Source: DAOUBF01 sp034432795 (GTDB lineage: Bacteria; Chloroflexota; Anaerolineae; DSLN01). From it: a stretch of DNA of 49,419 bases. The stretch is from positions 1-49,419 of the forward strand of contig DAOUBF010000035.1 of the NCBI GenBank assembly GCA_034432795.1, given 5' to 3'. Shown in pieces: positions 1 to 7,094 of this stretch (its first letter is position 1; every line of letters starts with the position of its first letter). The position numbers and the translations under genes were made by a program. The notes below the pieces were generated by a model. That model saw nothing but the letters and a program-made list of their open reading frames with translations. It did not search any database and was not told the origin of the DNA.

Positions 1-1
1 C

Positions 2-64
2 CAGCCCCTCCAGAGGCTCGCGCTGCCCCTCATCCCCCACATTGAGGGAGGTCTCAAAGCCTGA
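2..64 (+). CDS. Possible 3' end of a gene entering from the left
   Basis: From base 2 an open frame runs 20 codons to a TGA at 62-64 and reads like the end of a protein (Leu/Pro/Ile-rich, ending Gly-Gly-Leu-Lys-Ala). It lies just before the promoter of the ATPase gene, as the end of an upstream element gene would. It is too short to assign a family and could be chance. Confidence 0.25.
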   Translation, partial: QPLQRLALPLIPHIEGGLKA

Positions 65-115
65 CCCCGAAATGACGGCGCGCAGGCGGCGTCCGGGCTA
101 CGCACAAACACCCTC

Positions 116-145
116 TTGACATGGCCATAGCCCAGGTGCTATTAC
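116..145 (+). promoter_or_regulatory. Promoter of the ExeA-type ATPase gene
   Basis: TTGACA at 116-121 and TATTAC at 140-145 are separated by 18 bases. The open frame extends up to 121, inside this promoter. This argues that the real ATPase start is the ATG at 220. Confidence 0.5.
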
Positions 146-219
146 TGGAGATAGCCCTAACGCCACGATGGAAGGCCGAGTTACGGGTAATTCCTGGCTT
201 CACATCGTGCGAAGAGACT

Positions 220-1116
220 ATGTACGAAGCCCATTTCGGCCTGCGCGAACGGCCCTTTAGCACCAGCCCCGACCCGCGCTTTCTCTTCCTGACGGCACAA
301 CACCAGGAAGCCCTGGCCAAGTGCCAGGCGGTCATCGAAAGCCGCATGGGCGCCTCGGCCATCTACGGCGACATCGGCGCAGGCAAGACGACCCTGGCCA
401 GAAGGCTGCTGGACCTGTATTCCCTGCCCTCCGAGGAGCGACAGAAGGGCCCCGGCTACAACCTGGCCTATCTGGTCCACCCCACCTACCCCACCCCCTT
501 CCAGTTCGTGCGCCAGGTCCTGTTTGAGTTCGGACTCACCCAGCCCAGGCGCTCCCTGTCAGACCACCTGACCGAGCTTCAGGCGTTTCTTCAGACCGAG
601 CACGAGGCGGGCAAGATCAACGTGCTCATCGTGGATGAGGCCCACAGGTTCACCCCACCCCTCCTGGAGATCATCCGCCAGCTCCTGAACTTTGAAGCCT
701 CGGACGCCAAGTACCTCCAGGTGGCCCTGTTCGGCGAGACCGAACTGGCCACCAGGCTGGACAAAAACCCGGCGCTCAAGGACAGGATTGCCAGCTTCGG
801 GGCGCTCACCTCGCTTCGCCGCGACGATGTGGAGGCGCTGATCGCCTTTCGCTGGAAGGTGGCGGGGGGTGAGACCCACCCCTTCACGCCGCAGGCGGTG
901 GACCGCATCTACGCCTACTCCCAGGGGCTGCCCCGGCGCATCTGCAAGCTGTGCGACGCTGCCCTGATTCGCGCCTATGCCCACGACTTGCCAAGCGTTG
1001 ATGCAGGACTTGTAGAGGTCGCGGCTGAGGAACTCAGGCTCACCCAGCCTCCCCCTTCCGCCAGGCCGGCGAGGGAGCCCAGGACACACCATGAACGACA
1101 ACAGCCCACCGGTTGA
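220..1116 (+). CDS. ExeA/TniB-type AAA ATPase
   Basis: This is a cytoplasmic AAA+ ATPase of 298 residues, similar to ExeA/GspA and to transposition ATPases such as TniB. The Walker A motif GDIGAGKTT lies at residues 50-58 and Walker B LIVDEAH has its acidic pair at D139-E140. The opening YEAHFGLRERPF with SPDPRFLF is the usual N-terminal signature of the family. I chose ATG 220 because that signature starts there and a promoter lies at 116-145; an upstream in-frame ATG at 121 is inside the promoter. Its end overlaps the next gene by 26 bases, so the two are probably translated together. In mobile elements such ATPases serve as accessory DNA-transaction motors; the exact role here is inferred. 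Confidence 0.85.
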   Translation: MYEAHFGLRERPFSTSPDPRFLFLTAQHQEALAKCQAVIESRMGASAIYGDIGAGKTTLARRLLDLYSLPSEERQKGPGYNLAYLVHPTYPTPFQFVRQVLFEFGLTQPRRSLSDHLTELQAFLQTEHEAGKINVLIVDEAHRFTPPLLEIIRQLLNFEASDAKYLQVALFGETELATRLDKNPALKDRIASFGALTSLRRDDVEALIAFRWKVAGGETHPFTPQAVDRIYAYSQGLPRRICKLCDAALIRAYAHDLPSVDAGLVEVAAEELRLTQPPPSARPAREPRTHHERQQPTG

Positions 1117-1582
1117 AGGAAGCACGCGCATCCCGCCGCCCGGCACGATGGCCTACGCCCAGTGGAAGCGGCGCCAGGAACTCAGCGGGCAGCGGCCGGA
1201 AACCCAGGAAACCAGGGAACCCGCCCGCCAGCAAACCGGCCAGGCGCCCGGCCAGCAGGCTGTGCCGCCAGTTGGCCAGCAAACCAGGCAGAGGGCTGCC
1301 CGCCCCGCCAGAAGGCCCGTTGGGGGTCCGGTCGTCGCTGAATCGGTCCTGACGAAGCGGCTCAAGCCGCTGGCGGACGAGGCGCCCACCCGCAAGGCCA
1401 CCTTTCTGGTCACCCCCGATGAGGCTGAGATATTGGAGGAACTCAAGCTGCAACTGCGCCGGCGCTACCAGCTCAAGGCCACGAAAAACGACATCGTGCG
1501 GGCGGCCATCCGGCTGGTGGGCCGGGACTTTGCCCAAAACCAGGAAACCAGCTTCCTGGCCCGGAAGCTGAAGGGGAAGTAA
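1091..1582 (+). CDS. Ribbon-helix-helix-like protein with disordered N-terminal half
   Basis: This 163-residue protein has two parts. Residues 1-90 are rich in Gln, Pro, Arg and Ala and look disordered. Residues about 100-150 carry TFLVTPDEAEILEELK, a basic stretch, then KNDIVRAAIRLV, which resembles a ribbon-helix-helix DNA-binding fold. It overlaps the 3' end of the ATPase gene, so the pair forms one translational unit. That resembles plasmid partition or regulatory pairs with an ATPase and a small DNA-binding adaptor, but this role is inferred. No specific family was recognised. Confidence 0.65.
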   Translation: MNDNSPPVEGSTRIPPPGTMAYAQWKRRQELSGQRPETQETREPARQQTGQAPGQQAVPPVGQQTRQRAARPARRPVGGPVVAESVLTKRLKPLADEAPTRKATFLVTPDEAEILEELKLQLRRRYQLKATKNDIVRAAIRLVGRDFAQNQETSFLARKLKGK

Positions 1583-1621
1583 GCCAGCCAGATACATGGC
1601 TGGCCGGCGGGACATCAGGGC

Positions 1622-2371
1622 ATGGAAAACGAAGAGACGCGTCTGAGGCGCAACACCATCGTCATTCGTGACCCGCTCCTGAAGCGGGGGTTCACCATTG
1701 TGCCGAACCTTCTGTTTGCCCTGAAGGGGCTGTCGCATGGGGCGCGCCTGACCTATGTGCTGCTGCTCAAGTACGCCTGGCGCGAGGGGGCGTGCTATCC
1801 CGGCCTGGCGCGCCTGGCGGCGGAACTGGAGGTGGAGCGGAAGAGCGTGATCCGCTACACCAAAGAGCTGGCCCGGCGCGGGCTGATCACGGTGAAGCGG
1901 CGCGGGCTGTCCCTGACCAACGTGTACTACATCAACCGGCTGCCTGTGGATGTGGCTGAAAATGGCGCGACTGAAGCTGAAGTCCCCTCCAGGGGACTTC
2001 AAGAGGTCCCACCGATGGGACTCACGGAAGTCCCGCCCGGGGGACATGAAGAAGATGCAGTGAAGAAGATGCAAAACGGCGTTAAGGACGTCGCTGATGA
2101 AGCACAGCAGGCACCTGATGGGGGAGCGGGGTCTGGCCGGACCGTCAAGCCCGCCGGTCAGGTCCGCTATCTGGTGGGTGAAATCCTGAAGGTCTGCCAG
2201 GACGAGGGGAGCAGGACATACTACACGCACGTGGCCAGGGCGCTCCCGGACGAGGTCATCTTCCGGTTTCTGGCGGAGATCAAGGCCGATGCCACCGTGC
2301 GCAACCGGGGCGCCGTCTTTACCAGCAAAGTGAAAGAGTACCTGGCCCAGAGGCGCGGGCGTGCCGGATGA
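1622..2371 (+). CDS. Winged-helix replication initiator-like protein
   Basis: This 249-residue protein begins with a helix-turn-helix initiator domain. GLSHGARLTYVLLLKYAW, CYPGLARLAAELEVERKSV and RYTKELARRGLITVKRR (about residues 37-98) match the winged-helix layout of plasmid and phage initiators, including the RepA_N/DnaD-associated type. A variable linker (about 118-165) follows, then a C-terminal helical domain with RNRGAVFTSKVKEYL. The linker DNA holds three evenly spaced palindromes and a direct repeat (1982-2073). RepA_N plasmids and phage lambda likewise carry the origin inside the initiator gene. It probably starts replication of the excised element. The next gene, radC, converges on it after 62 bases. 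The assignment rests on fold pattern, not on a database match. Confidence 0.7.
   Translation: MENEETRLRRNTIVIRDPLLKRGFTIVPNLLFALKGLSHGARLTYVLLLKYAWREGACYPGLARLAAELEVERKSVIRYTKELARRGLITVKRRGLSLTNVYYINRLPVDVAENGATEAEVPSRGLQEVPPMGLTEVPPGGHEEDAVKKMQNGVKDVADEAQQAPDGGAGSGRTVKPAGQVRYLVGEILKVCQDEGSRTYYTHVARALPDEVIFRFLAEIKADATVRNRGAVFTSKVKEYLAQRRGRAG
1982..2073. repeat. Iteron-like palindromes and direct repeat inside the initiator gene (candidate origin)
   Basis: Three copies of GTCCC-N6-GGGAC lie at 1982-1997, 2006-2021 and 2030-2045, spaced exactly 24 bases apart. The first extends to 10-base arms. They are followed by a 13-base direct repeat, TGAAGAAGATGCA, at 2047-2059 and 2061-2073. Its 14-base period puts the two copies in different reading frames, so the DNA rather than the protein is repeated. 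This fits initiator-binding sites of an origin embedded in the gene. Confidence 0.6.
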
Positions 2372-2433
2372 TAACGAACGCCTCTCTGGGATGGGCGGAG
2401 CGAGAGAGTGACCAGGCGAGACCGTACACTGCT

Positions 2434-2958
2434 TCAACTTTCAAATCCCAGCCCGCGCTCTCTCAAAGACACCCAGGCGTCCTTGCCCACGATGATGTGG
2501 TCGGCCAGGGTGAGTTCCAAGAGTTTGGCGATGTGGTGGGCATGCCGGGTGACGGCGATGTCTTCGGGCGAAGGCGTCGGGTCGCCGCTGGGATGGATGT
2601 GGCCCAGAACCAGGCCGGCGGCGTTCCAGCGGATGGCCTCGCGAAACAACTCCACCGGGCGCACGGAGATGGCGTTGAGCGTGCCGCGATACACCATGAC
2701 CTCGTGCGTCACCCGCATCCGGGTGTTGAGTAAGAGCGCCCACAGTTCCTCCTGGTCAAAGGCCTCAAAGGGGGCGAAGACCCGCTCCAGGAAGTAGGCG
2801 GCGGCCAGGGCGGGGGAGGCCAGGGTGTGCACGCCCCGCACCTCGCGCACGAACCGCGCCTGGGGCAACTCTGGTCCCCAGCCCAGGCCGCCGAAGTCCT
2901 TCGGCGTGACATCCAGGGGTGGGCCGTCAAAGCGAAGCTGGTAGATGCGCTCCTTCAC
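2434..2958 (-). CDS. radC: RadC-family JAB-domain protein
   Basis: This RadC-like protein of 174 residues contains the JAMM metal motif in LGHIHPSGDPTPSPEDI, preceded by the family segment in which a partly conserved LLLNTRMRV is followed by the VYRGTLN region. RadC proteins are common on plasmids and genomic islands; their biochemical role is unsettled, although the JAB fold suggests a metalloprotease or related hydrolase. I chose the GTG at 2956-2958 because a TACACT box at 2965-2970 would start transcription on that codon, giving a leaderless message. An ATG at 2974-2976 is the alternative, and the frame stays open to 3057. A truncated copy of its 3' end recurs at 6191-6275. Confidence 0.8.
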   Translation of the reverse strand: MKERIYQLRFDGPPLDVTPKDFGGLGWGPELPQARFVREVRGVHTLASPALAAAYFLERVFAPFEAFDQEELWALLLNTRMRVTHEVMVYRGTLNAISVRPVELFREAIRWNAAGLVLGHIHPSGDPTPSPEDIAVTRHAHHIAKLLELTLADHIIVGKDAWVSLRERGLGFES

Positions 2959-2964
2959 AGGAAG

Positions 2965-2994
2965 AGTGTAGCACATCGGTAACCCGTATGTCTG
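2965..2994 (-). promoter_or_regulatory. Possible leaderless promoter of radC
   Basis: On the minus strand TACACT (2970 to 2965) is preceded by CAGACA (2994 to 2989) with an 18-base spacer. Initiation about seven bases downstream falls on the GTG at 2958. The -35 box is only a partial match. Confidence 0.35.
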
Positions 2995-3256
2995 CTGCCC
3001 CAGGTCAAGAAGCCTGACCTTCAACCCCGTCACCCGGCGCCCCCGGGGCGAACTCACCCTCGCCGCCTACGCGCTCAGCCCGGACAACCAGGCGCGGTGG
3101 GTGGGCTTCGCTGCTGTGGATGCCCCCGCGGACACTTGTAGCTCTTCTTTTCTCCTATCGTTCGATCCGACGACAACACTGGCGTGGGCCCAAAAAGCCA
3201 GCGCGATGATTGTGTGTGCGCTAAGACGCTTTGCTTGCATGGACGCAGAAAAGGGC

Positions 3257-3285
3257 TTGACTGCCTGCCCCAAATGTGCTACTCT
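3257..3285 (+). promoter_or_regulatory. Promoter of the Phd/PIN operon
   Basis: TTGACT at 3257-3262 and TACTCT at 3280-3285 are 17 bases apart. The transcript would start near 3292, with AGGAGG at 3309-3314 ahead of the ATG at 3320. Confidence 0.55.
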
Positions 3286-3319
3286 GTACACATGTGGGCA
3301 TTATACCCAGGAGGGGTGA

Positions 3320-3649
3320 ATGCGCGAGCGCGAACCCATGACGCAAACCATGAACGCCACGGCTGTGCGCCAGGCGTGGAGCAAGCTGCTCAATCAGGTC
3401 TTCCGCAGGGAGACCCGGGTCATCGTGGAGAAGAGCGGCATCCCGGTGGCTGCGATCATCTCCGCCGAGGACCTGGAGCGGCTGAACCGGTTGGAGAAGG
3501 AACGCCGGCGTGACCTTGCCATCCTGGACGAGAGCCAGGCAGCCTTCCAGGATGTGCCGCCGGAGGAGGTCGAGCGGGAGATTGCTCAAGCGATCGCTCA
3601 AGTCCGGGCCGAGAACCGCCGTAAGCCAAAGAGCGCCCAGAAGCCGTGA
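3320..3649 (+). CDS. Phd/YefM-family antitoxin
   Basis: This 109-residue protein matches the Phd/YefM antitoxin layout. NATAVRQAWSKLLNQVFRRE and then VIVEKSGIPVAAIISAEDLERL form the DNA-binding N-terminal fold, and a charged helical C-terminus (about residues 60-109) would wrap the toxin. Its stop codon overlaps the GTG start of the PIN toxin gene by four bases (GTGA), the usual coupling of an antitoxin-toxin pair. The operon probably autoregulates through the promoter at 3257-3285. A second in-frame ATG lies at 3338; I kept 3320 because the AGGAGG at 3309-3314 is spaced five bases from it. Confidence 0.85.
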   Translation: MREREPMTQTMNATAVRQAWSKLLNQVFRRETRVIVEKSGIPVAAIISAEDLERLNRLEKERRRDLAILDESQAAFQDVPPEEVEREIAQAIAQVRAENRRKPKSAQKP

Positions 3650-4071
3650 TTACGGCGGTGTTTGACACCAACGTTTTGGCGTCGGGCTTGACCATCCGGG
3701 GGGGTGTCCCAGACCGGTTGTTGCGGGCCTGGCTGAGCGACCAGTTTGAACTGGTCGTCTCCGAGCATATCCTGACTGAACTGGAACGCACCTTCCACAA
3801 GCCGTACTTTCGGGCGCGCCTGACGTCACGGCAGATCGCCCGGAACCTTGCGCTCCTGCGGCGCCGGGCGAGCATCGTCACTGTCACGGCTGTAGTGCAG
3901 GGCGTGGCAACCCAGCCCGAGGACGATTGGGTGCTGGCTGCGGCGGTGAGCTTCCAGGCCGATTACCTGGTCACGGGTGACAAGAAGTTGCAACAGTTGG
4001 GCGCGTACCAGGGCGTCGCTATCATGAGCCCCCGCGCGTTCCTGGCGATCCTGACCGGGCCGGCACCATGA
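3646..4071 (+). CDS. PIN-domain ribonuclease toxin
   Basis: This 141-residue PIN-family toxin is of the type annotated as a putative TA toxin component. It opens with VFDTNVLASGL, whose Asp is the first catalytic acid, has an internal Glu-containing helix (SEHILTELERTF), and ends with the acidic PEDDWVLAAAVSFQADYLVTGD segment that completes the metal site. Family members cleave RNA when freed from the antitoxin. It starts at GTG 3646, overlapping the antitoxin stop, and its own stop overlaps the ATG of the next reading frame (ATGA at 4068-4071), so a third gene was once part of this operon. Confidence 0.85.
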   Translation: MITAVFDTNVLASGLTIRGGVPDRLLRAWLSDQFELVVSEHILTELERTFHKPYFRARLTSRQIARNLALLRRRASIVTVTAVVQGVATQPEDDWVLAAAVSFQADYLVTGDKKLQQLGAYQGVAIMSPRAFLAILTGPAP

Positions 4072-4529
4072 CCCAAGAAGGACAACCGCTTCCACTCAGG
4101 CTCAAGCTCAAGGTCGCGGTGGCACTGGACTACCCCGAGGCCTCGGAGGTCCTGGTGAGCTTCCCTGACGAGTGGGAGGTCGTGAGGTAGATCAAGCGGG
4201 GGGAGAGGACCCTGTACGTCGCCGGCCTGCCGATAAGCCGGGAGCGGCCCGAACACGACCGTTTCTACGGGCTGCCAGCGGAGAGCAATCTGAAACTCAC
4301 CTCGTACCGGCTGTATAAGCTGTTTCTGCCCTGGCGGCAGCCTAGCCTCCTGGTGGGCTGGGACGCCGAGAGCGGCACTGGCCGGGTGCTCAGGATGGGC
4401 GATGTCGGCCTGGATAAAATGGTCTCACTCATGATGCGCTCCGCATTCCTATCCCCAAACTCTCCACAGTGGCCACACCATAACTCAGGTCCCCTCAGGG
4501 ATATGGTCAGAACAGCTCCCGCAATTTAA
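4068..4529 (+). pseudogene. Unknown gene interrupted by an in-frame TAG
   Basis: The ATG at 4068 overlaps the PIN toxin stop, and the frame runs 40 codons to TAG at 4188-4190. It then continues for 112 more sense codons to TAA at 4527-4529. The part after the TAG keeps protein-like composition (for example LTSYRLYKLFLPW and LLVGWDAESGTGR), so the two pieces look like one gene of about 153 codons split by a point mutation from CAG, GAG or TGG. I do not recognise the family. Only the 40-residue N-terminal peptide would be made without readthrough. The position as third gene of the toxin-antitoxin operon suggests a small accessory protein. Confidence 0.5.
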
Positions 4530-4771
4530 TGGTCAGAGAACTATTGCGCACACAGGTTGTTATTTCCCACATATCTACCTTATCTTCGTCATAAGGCCAA
4601 AATATGGGGAGTTCAATATGCATCTTACAAGTCTAGCGGGTAAGATTTCGCCCGTATTTACGTCATATGAGCAGTGCACGCCCAAATGCAGCGTCCACTG
4701 TGTTATCGGCCCAGGCCGCGTTAGCACATTGACTTTGACTGCCAAATAATGGCGAGGAGGTGAGATCAGGC
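4530..4771. other. AT-richer intergenic stretch in the cargo patch
   Basis: These 240 bases are visibly richer in A and T than the surroundings and contain no convincing open frame. Towards the end, GAGGAGG at 4754-4760 provides the ribosome binding site of the next gene. No clear promoter, tRNA or insertion-sequence end was found. It may be a remnant of foreign DNA. Confidence 0.4.
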
Positions 4772-4951
4772 ATGGCCAAGAACACAGGCCAAGGCTACCG
4801 CCGTGGGGCTGTCCGGAACCGCAGCCAGGTTCGTAACCCGAAGACCGGTGTCTGGACGAAGCGGGACAAGGAGACCGGACGGTTCGTCGATGGTAAGGCC
4901 GACGACGTGCCCTTCAAAGGCGTGCGGCGCGAAGACCGGAATCAGAACTAG
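4772..4951 (+). CDS. Small conserved basic protein of unknown function
   Basis: This 59-residue, very basic protein carries the repeated pattern NTGxGYRRGAVRNRSQ, NPKTGVWTKRD, TGRF and PFKGVRRE. I recall this arrangement from a widespread family of small uncharacterised bacterial proteins. There is no membrane segment, and the composition suggests nucleic-acid or ribosome contact; that is inference. I chose ATG 4772, preceded by GAGGAGG (4754-4760); a GTG at 4760 inside that site is an unlikely alternative. It sits in the cargo patch of the element. Confidence 0.65.
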   Translation: MAKNTGQGYRRGAVRNRSQVRNPKTGVWTKRDKETGRFVDGKADDVPFKGVRREDRNQN

Positions 4952-4997
4952 CTTGTGGGTCGGTAGGGGCGTCCTCTGACTGTTCGCCCATTCATGG

Positions 4998-5666
4998 ATG
5001 GATCCGGAGGGAGAGGATAGTTTGGACCAAGTATTGCTTGCTTTGGGGTCCGCCGTCATAGGTGGGTTGGTGAGCGGCGTATTAACAATCCTGGCAGCTT
5101 TTGCCGCGGCTGGGTGGCAACTGCGGAAGACCGCTGTTTCTGCACGAGACGCTCATCTTCGGTATCTGCGCTCCGAGTTCGAATACAACCGCGCGATTCT
5201 CAACGACCTGTTTGTCTATACCAACCCAGGCCCCCCCATTGAACACGCCTGGTCCCCGGCAGAACGTCTGGCAACTTCTCTTCTTGTCGAAGGCTGGGAT
5301 AACTTGGTAAGAGCCGGTGTATTGGTCTTAGTAAAGAGGGAGCACCAGCAGATATTGAGCCAGGCCACTTTAGCTTTGCGTGACGTTCGCCGTGTTATCG
5401 AGGAGGTCGCCGCGCTGTGGCCTCGCATCATCGAGTGGGAAGCTTATGACAAAGCACCAGGGCAGGGGGTGGCAAGGCAGCAGACACAGAAGACTCGCAT
5501 CATCGAGTGGGAAGCTTATGACAAAGCACAGGGCACGCCCTCTCTCGCCAGTGTCCGTCTCCTTCTCGCTTCTCGCCAGCCTGAAGTAAAAAACAGAGTC
5601 CAATTGGCCATTGAGCGGACAGACGAGGCTATCCAACTTTTGCGGGCCCTTGTCCCGGATAACTAG
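4998..5666 (+). CDS. Membrane-anchored protein of unknown function with a recent internal duplication
   Basis: This protein of up to 222 residues has one N-terminal transmembrane segment (about residues 13-40, Leu/Ala/Gly/Val-rich) followed by a mostly helical soluble part. A 72-base tandem duplication repeats RIIEWEAYDKA twice, 24 residues apart. The first 36 bases of each unit are identical (5422-5457 and 5494-5529), so the event is recent. The start is uncertain: ATG 4998 has no ribosome binding site, whereas TTG at 5022 follows GGAGGGAGAGG by six bases and may be the true start. No family was recognised. It lies in the variable cargo of the element. Confidence 0.55.
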   Translation: MDPEGEDSLDQVLLALGSAVIGGLVSGVLTILAAFAAAGWQLRKTAVSARDAHLRYLRSEFEYNRAILNDLFVYTNPGPPIEHAWSPAERLATSLLVEGWDNLVRAGVLVLVKREHQQILSQATLALRDVRRVIEEVAALWPRIIEWEAYDKAPGQGVARQQTQKTRIIEWEAYDKAQGTPSLASVRLLLASRQPEVKNRVQLAIERTDEAIQLLRALVPDN

Positions 5667-5690
5667 GGGGATGAACGACTGACTGCTTCT

Positions 5691-6119
5691 TTGTGTTGCC
5701 TCTGCGCCAGGAAGATATGGAGACGAAGCGTCCCGGTGACAGCCTGGGCGTCGGCGACGTCACGCTTGATCTGTGACACACAGATGCGTCATCCGCAGAG
5801 GGCACGAGAAGCGCTTAATGCCGAAACAGTTCAGGCTGCTCGAAGCCTTCATGCGCCGTCCTACAAGGTGCTCAGTCAGCGTTTCCTGATGTGGCGTGTC
5901 TGGCAAACGGATTACTTCGGCAATACTCACACATTGGAAGCCCACATTTACTGGTCGCGCCAGATCATCGCGGACCATTCGGTAGACCCTGCTGCCTGCG
6001 CACGGTCTCTGGAACTGGTTATTGCTTCTTCGCCGAGGAAGCGATTGAGAAGCCCTAAGAGACAGCGAGAGGTGGTGAAATACCTGTGGCGCCTCCAGAA
6101 ACGCGCTACGAGTCTCTAG
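5691..6119 (+). CDS. Doubtful hypothetical protein
   Basis: An open frame of 142 codons begins with TTG at 5691. The middle and C-terminal part (SQRFLMWRVWQTDYFGN, EAHIYWSRQIIADHS) looks protein-like, but the N-terminal third does not, there is no clear ribosome binding site, and I recognise no family. A shorter version starting at ATG 5785 is possible. It may be the remains of a gene in the cargo patch. Confidence 0.3.
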   Translation: MCCLCARKIWRRSVPVTAWASATSRLICDTQMRHPQRAREALNAETVQAARSLHAPSYKVLSQRFLMWRVWQTDYFGNTHTLEAHIYWSRQIIADHSVDPAACARSLELVIASSPRKRLRSPKRQREVVKYLWRLQKRATSL

Positions 6120-6190
6120 ATGTGTCGGCTGCTATCGCCTGGGCATCACAGAAAGAAGCTGGGGCGGGCGAAACACAAGGCCGGGGCCGC

Positions 6191-6275
6191 CTAGCCCTTA
6201 AACCCCAGACCGCACTCGCGCAAAGACACCCAGGCGCCCTTTCCCACGATGATGTGGTCGGCCAGGGTGAGTTCC
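6191..6275 (-). pseudogene. Truncated copy of the radC 3' end
   Basis: On the minus strand this segment reads LTLADHIIVGKGAWVSLRE, then CGLGF and, two codons later, a TAG stop. That matches the last 25 or so residues of the intact RadC at 2434-2958, with a few substitutions and several silent changes. The match stops abruptly at 6275, so only the 3' end remains. The two copies lie in the same orientation on either side of the 3.2-kb cargo patch, which points to a duplication, insertion or recombination that used radC. Confidence 0.75.
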
Positions 6276-6395
6276 TCACGTATCCCCTTTATTCCCCCCA
6301 TCCTGACGTCATAGGCTGACTTGCGGATAGAGATATGCTACAGTGGAGAAAGGGTGGAGGAGGGGCAGGCTGCTCCACCATCCATATGGCCGAAA

Positions 6396-7094
6396 ATGGG
6401 CAGGGTCACTATCCCTAAGTCCGATTACCTGAAAGCAGGGCAACTGTTTCATTGGGCCACGGCAGCGCATTACCGGGTGTGGTTTACCGGGTGCGCTGCG
6501 CGGCGGCATAAGCGCACCGAGGTGGTGCTCCCCCGCCTGGTGAACGAGGGGAAGCTCGTGGCGCGCAGGTTCGGCAGGCGCCTGGTCTACACTGTGCCCA
6601 GACGGTGCCGGGGAACAGCCCCCCATATTGAGCACGGCCTGGCCTGCACCGAAGGGCTGGTGCGATTCTGGCGGGCGTGGATGGCAGGCCTGGTTGTGCC
6701 GGAGCGCTTCTTCCGCGGCCTGGGCTGCGTCCCGGAGTGGGGCATCCTCTACCCCACCGGCGTGCTCCTTCTGTACGAGTTCTCCACCGCGAGCCACTTC
6801 GCCCACGCCGGCCTGATCAAGGGCAAGCTGGCCAAGTATCGCGCCCACCTGGCCGGTATTGAGGCACGGTTCCAGGCGAAGGGACTGGTCGCGTTTGTGC
6901 TGGACGTGCCCAGAGCAGCGGTGGCGCGCTTTGTGCAGCGCCTGGCGCCAGCGGGTGAGCCCTTCTTCTTTACCGACTACGCCACGTTCCTGCGCGTGCC
7001 ACCAGGAGAACAACTCGCTGCCCCTATCTATCTGTGGGGCGAGGACGCGCAGGCGTATGCGCTAAAGGAGAGCCATGGACCTGAGCCGGATTAA
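6396..7094 (+). CDS. Replication-relaxation-like protein (first copy)
   Basis: This protein of about 232 residues has an N-terminal winged-helix region (AAHYRVWFTG and then RTEVVLPRLVNEGKLVARR, with a wing ending in LVYTVP). It is followed by ILYPTGVLLLYEFSTASHF with KGKLAKYRAHL. That Pro-Thr/Asp-Gly, E-x-D/S-x-x-T and K-x-x-x-Y order resembles the replication-relaxation (Replic_Relax) family of plasmid proteins, although the canonical Asp is replaced here. Its end overlaps the ATPase gene at 7075 by 20 bases. ATG 6396 begins the conserved part; GTG 6354 or TTG 6321 would add up to 25 residues. A second, more typical family member lies at 12741-13754. The family's function is poorly known. 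Confidence 0.55.
   Translation: MGRVTIPKSDYLKAGQLFHWATAAHYRVWFTGCAARRHKRTEVVLPRLVNEGKLVARRFGRRLVYTVPRRCRGTAPHIEHGLACTEGLVRFWRAWMAGLVVPERFFRGLGCVPEWGILYPTGVLLLYEFSTASHFAHAGLIKGKLAKYRAHLAGIEARFQAKGLVAFVLDVPRAAVARFVQRLAPAGEPFFFTDYATFLRVPPGEQLAAPIYLWGEDAQAYALKESHGPEPD

Noticed and set aside
110..121. TCTTGACA near the left edge as a match to the repeat at 15456-15479, i.e. the other attachment site
   Set aside because: Only seven or eight bases match and they form a normal -35 box; the left end of the element is outside the window.
121..219. Upstream extension of the ATPase gene to ATG 121
   Set aside because: The extension lies inside a TTGACA/TATTAC promoter and does not resemble the family N-terminus, which begins at 220.
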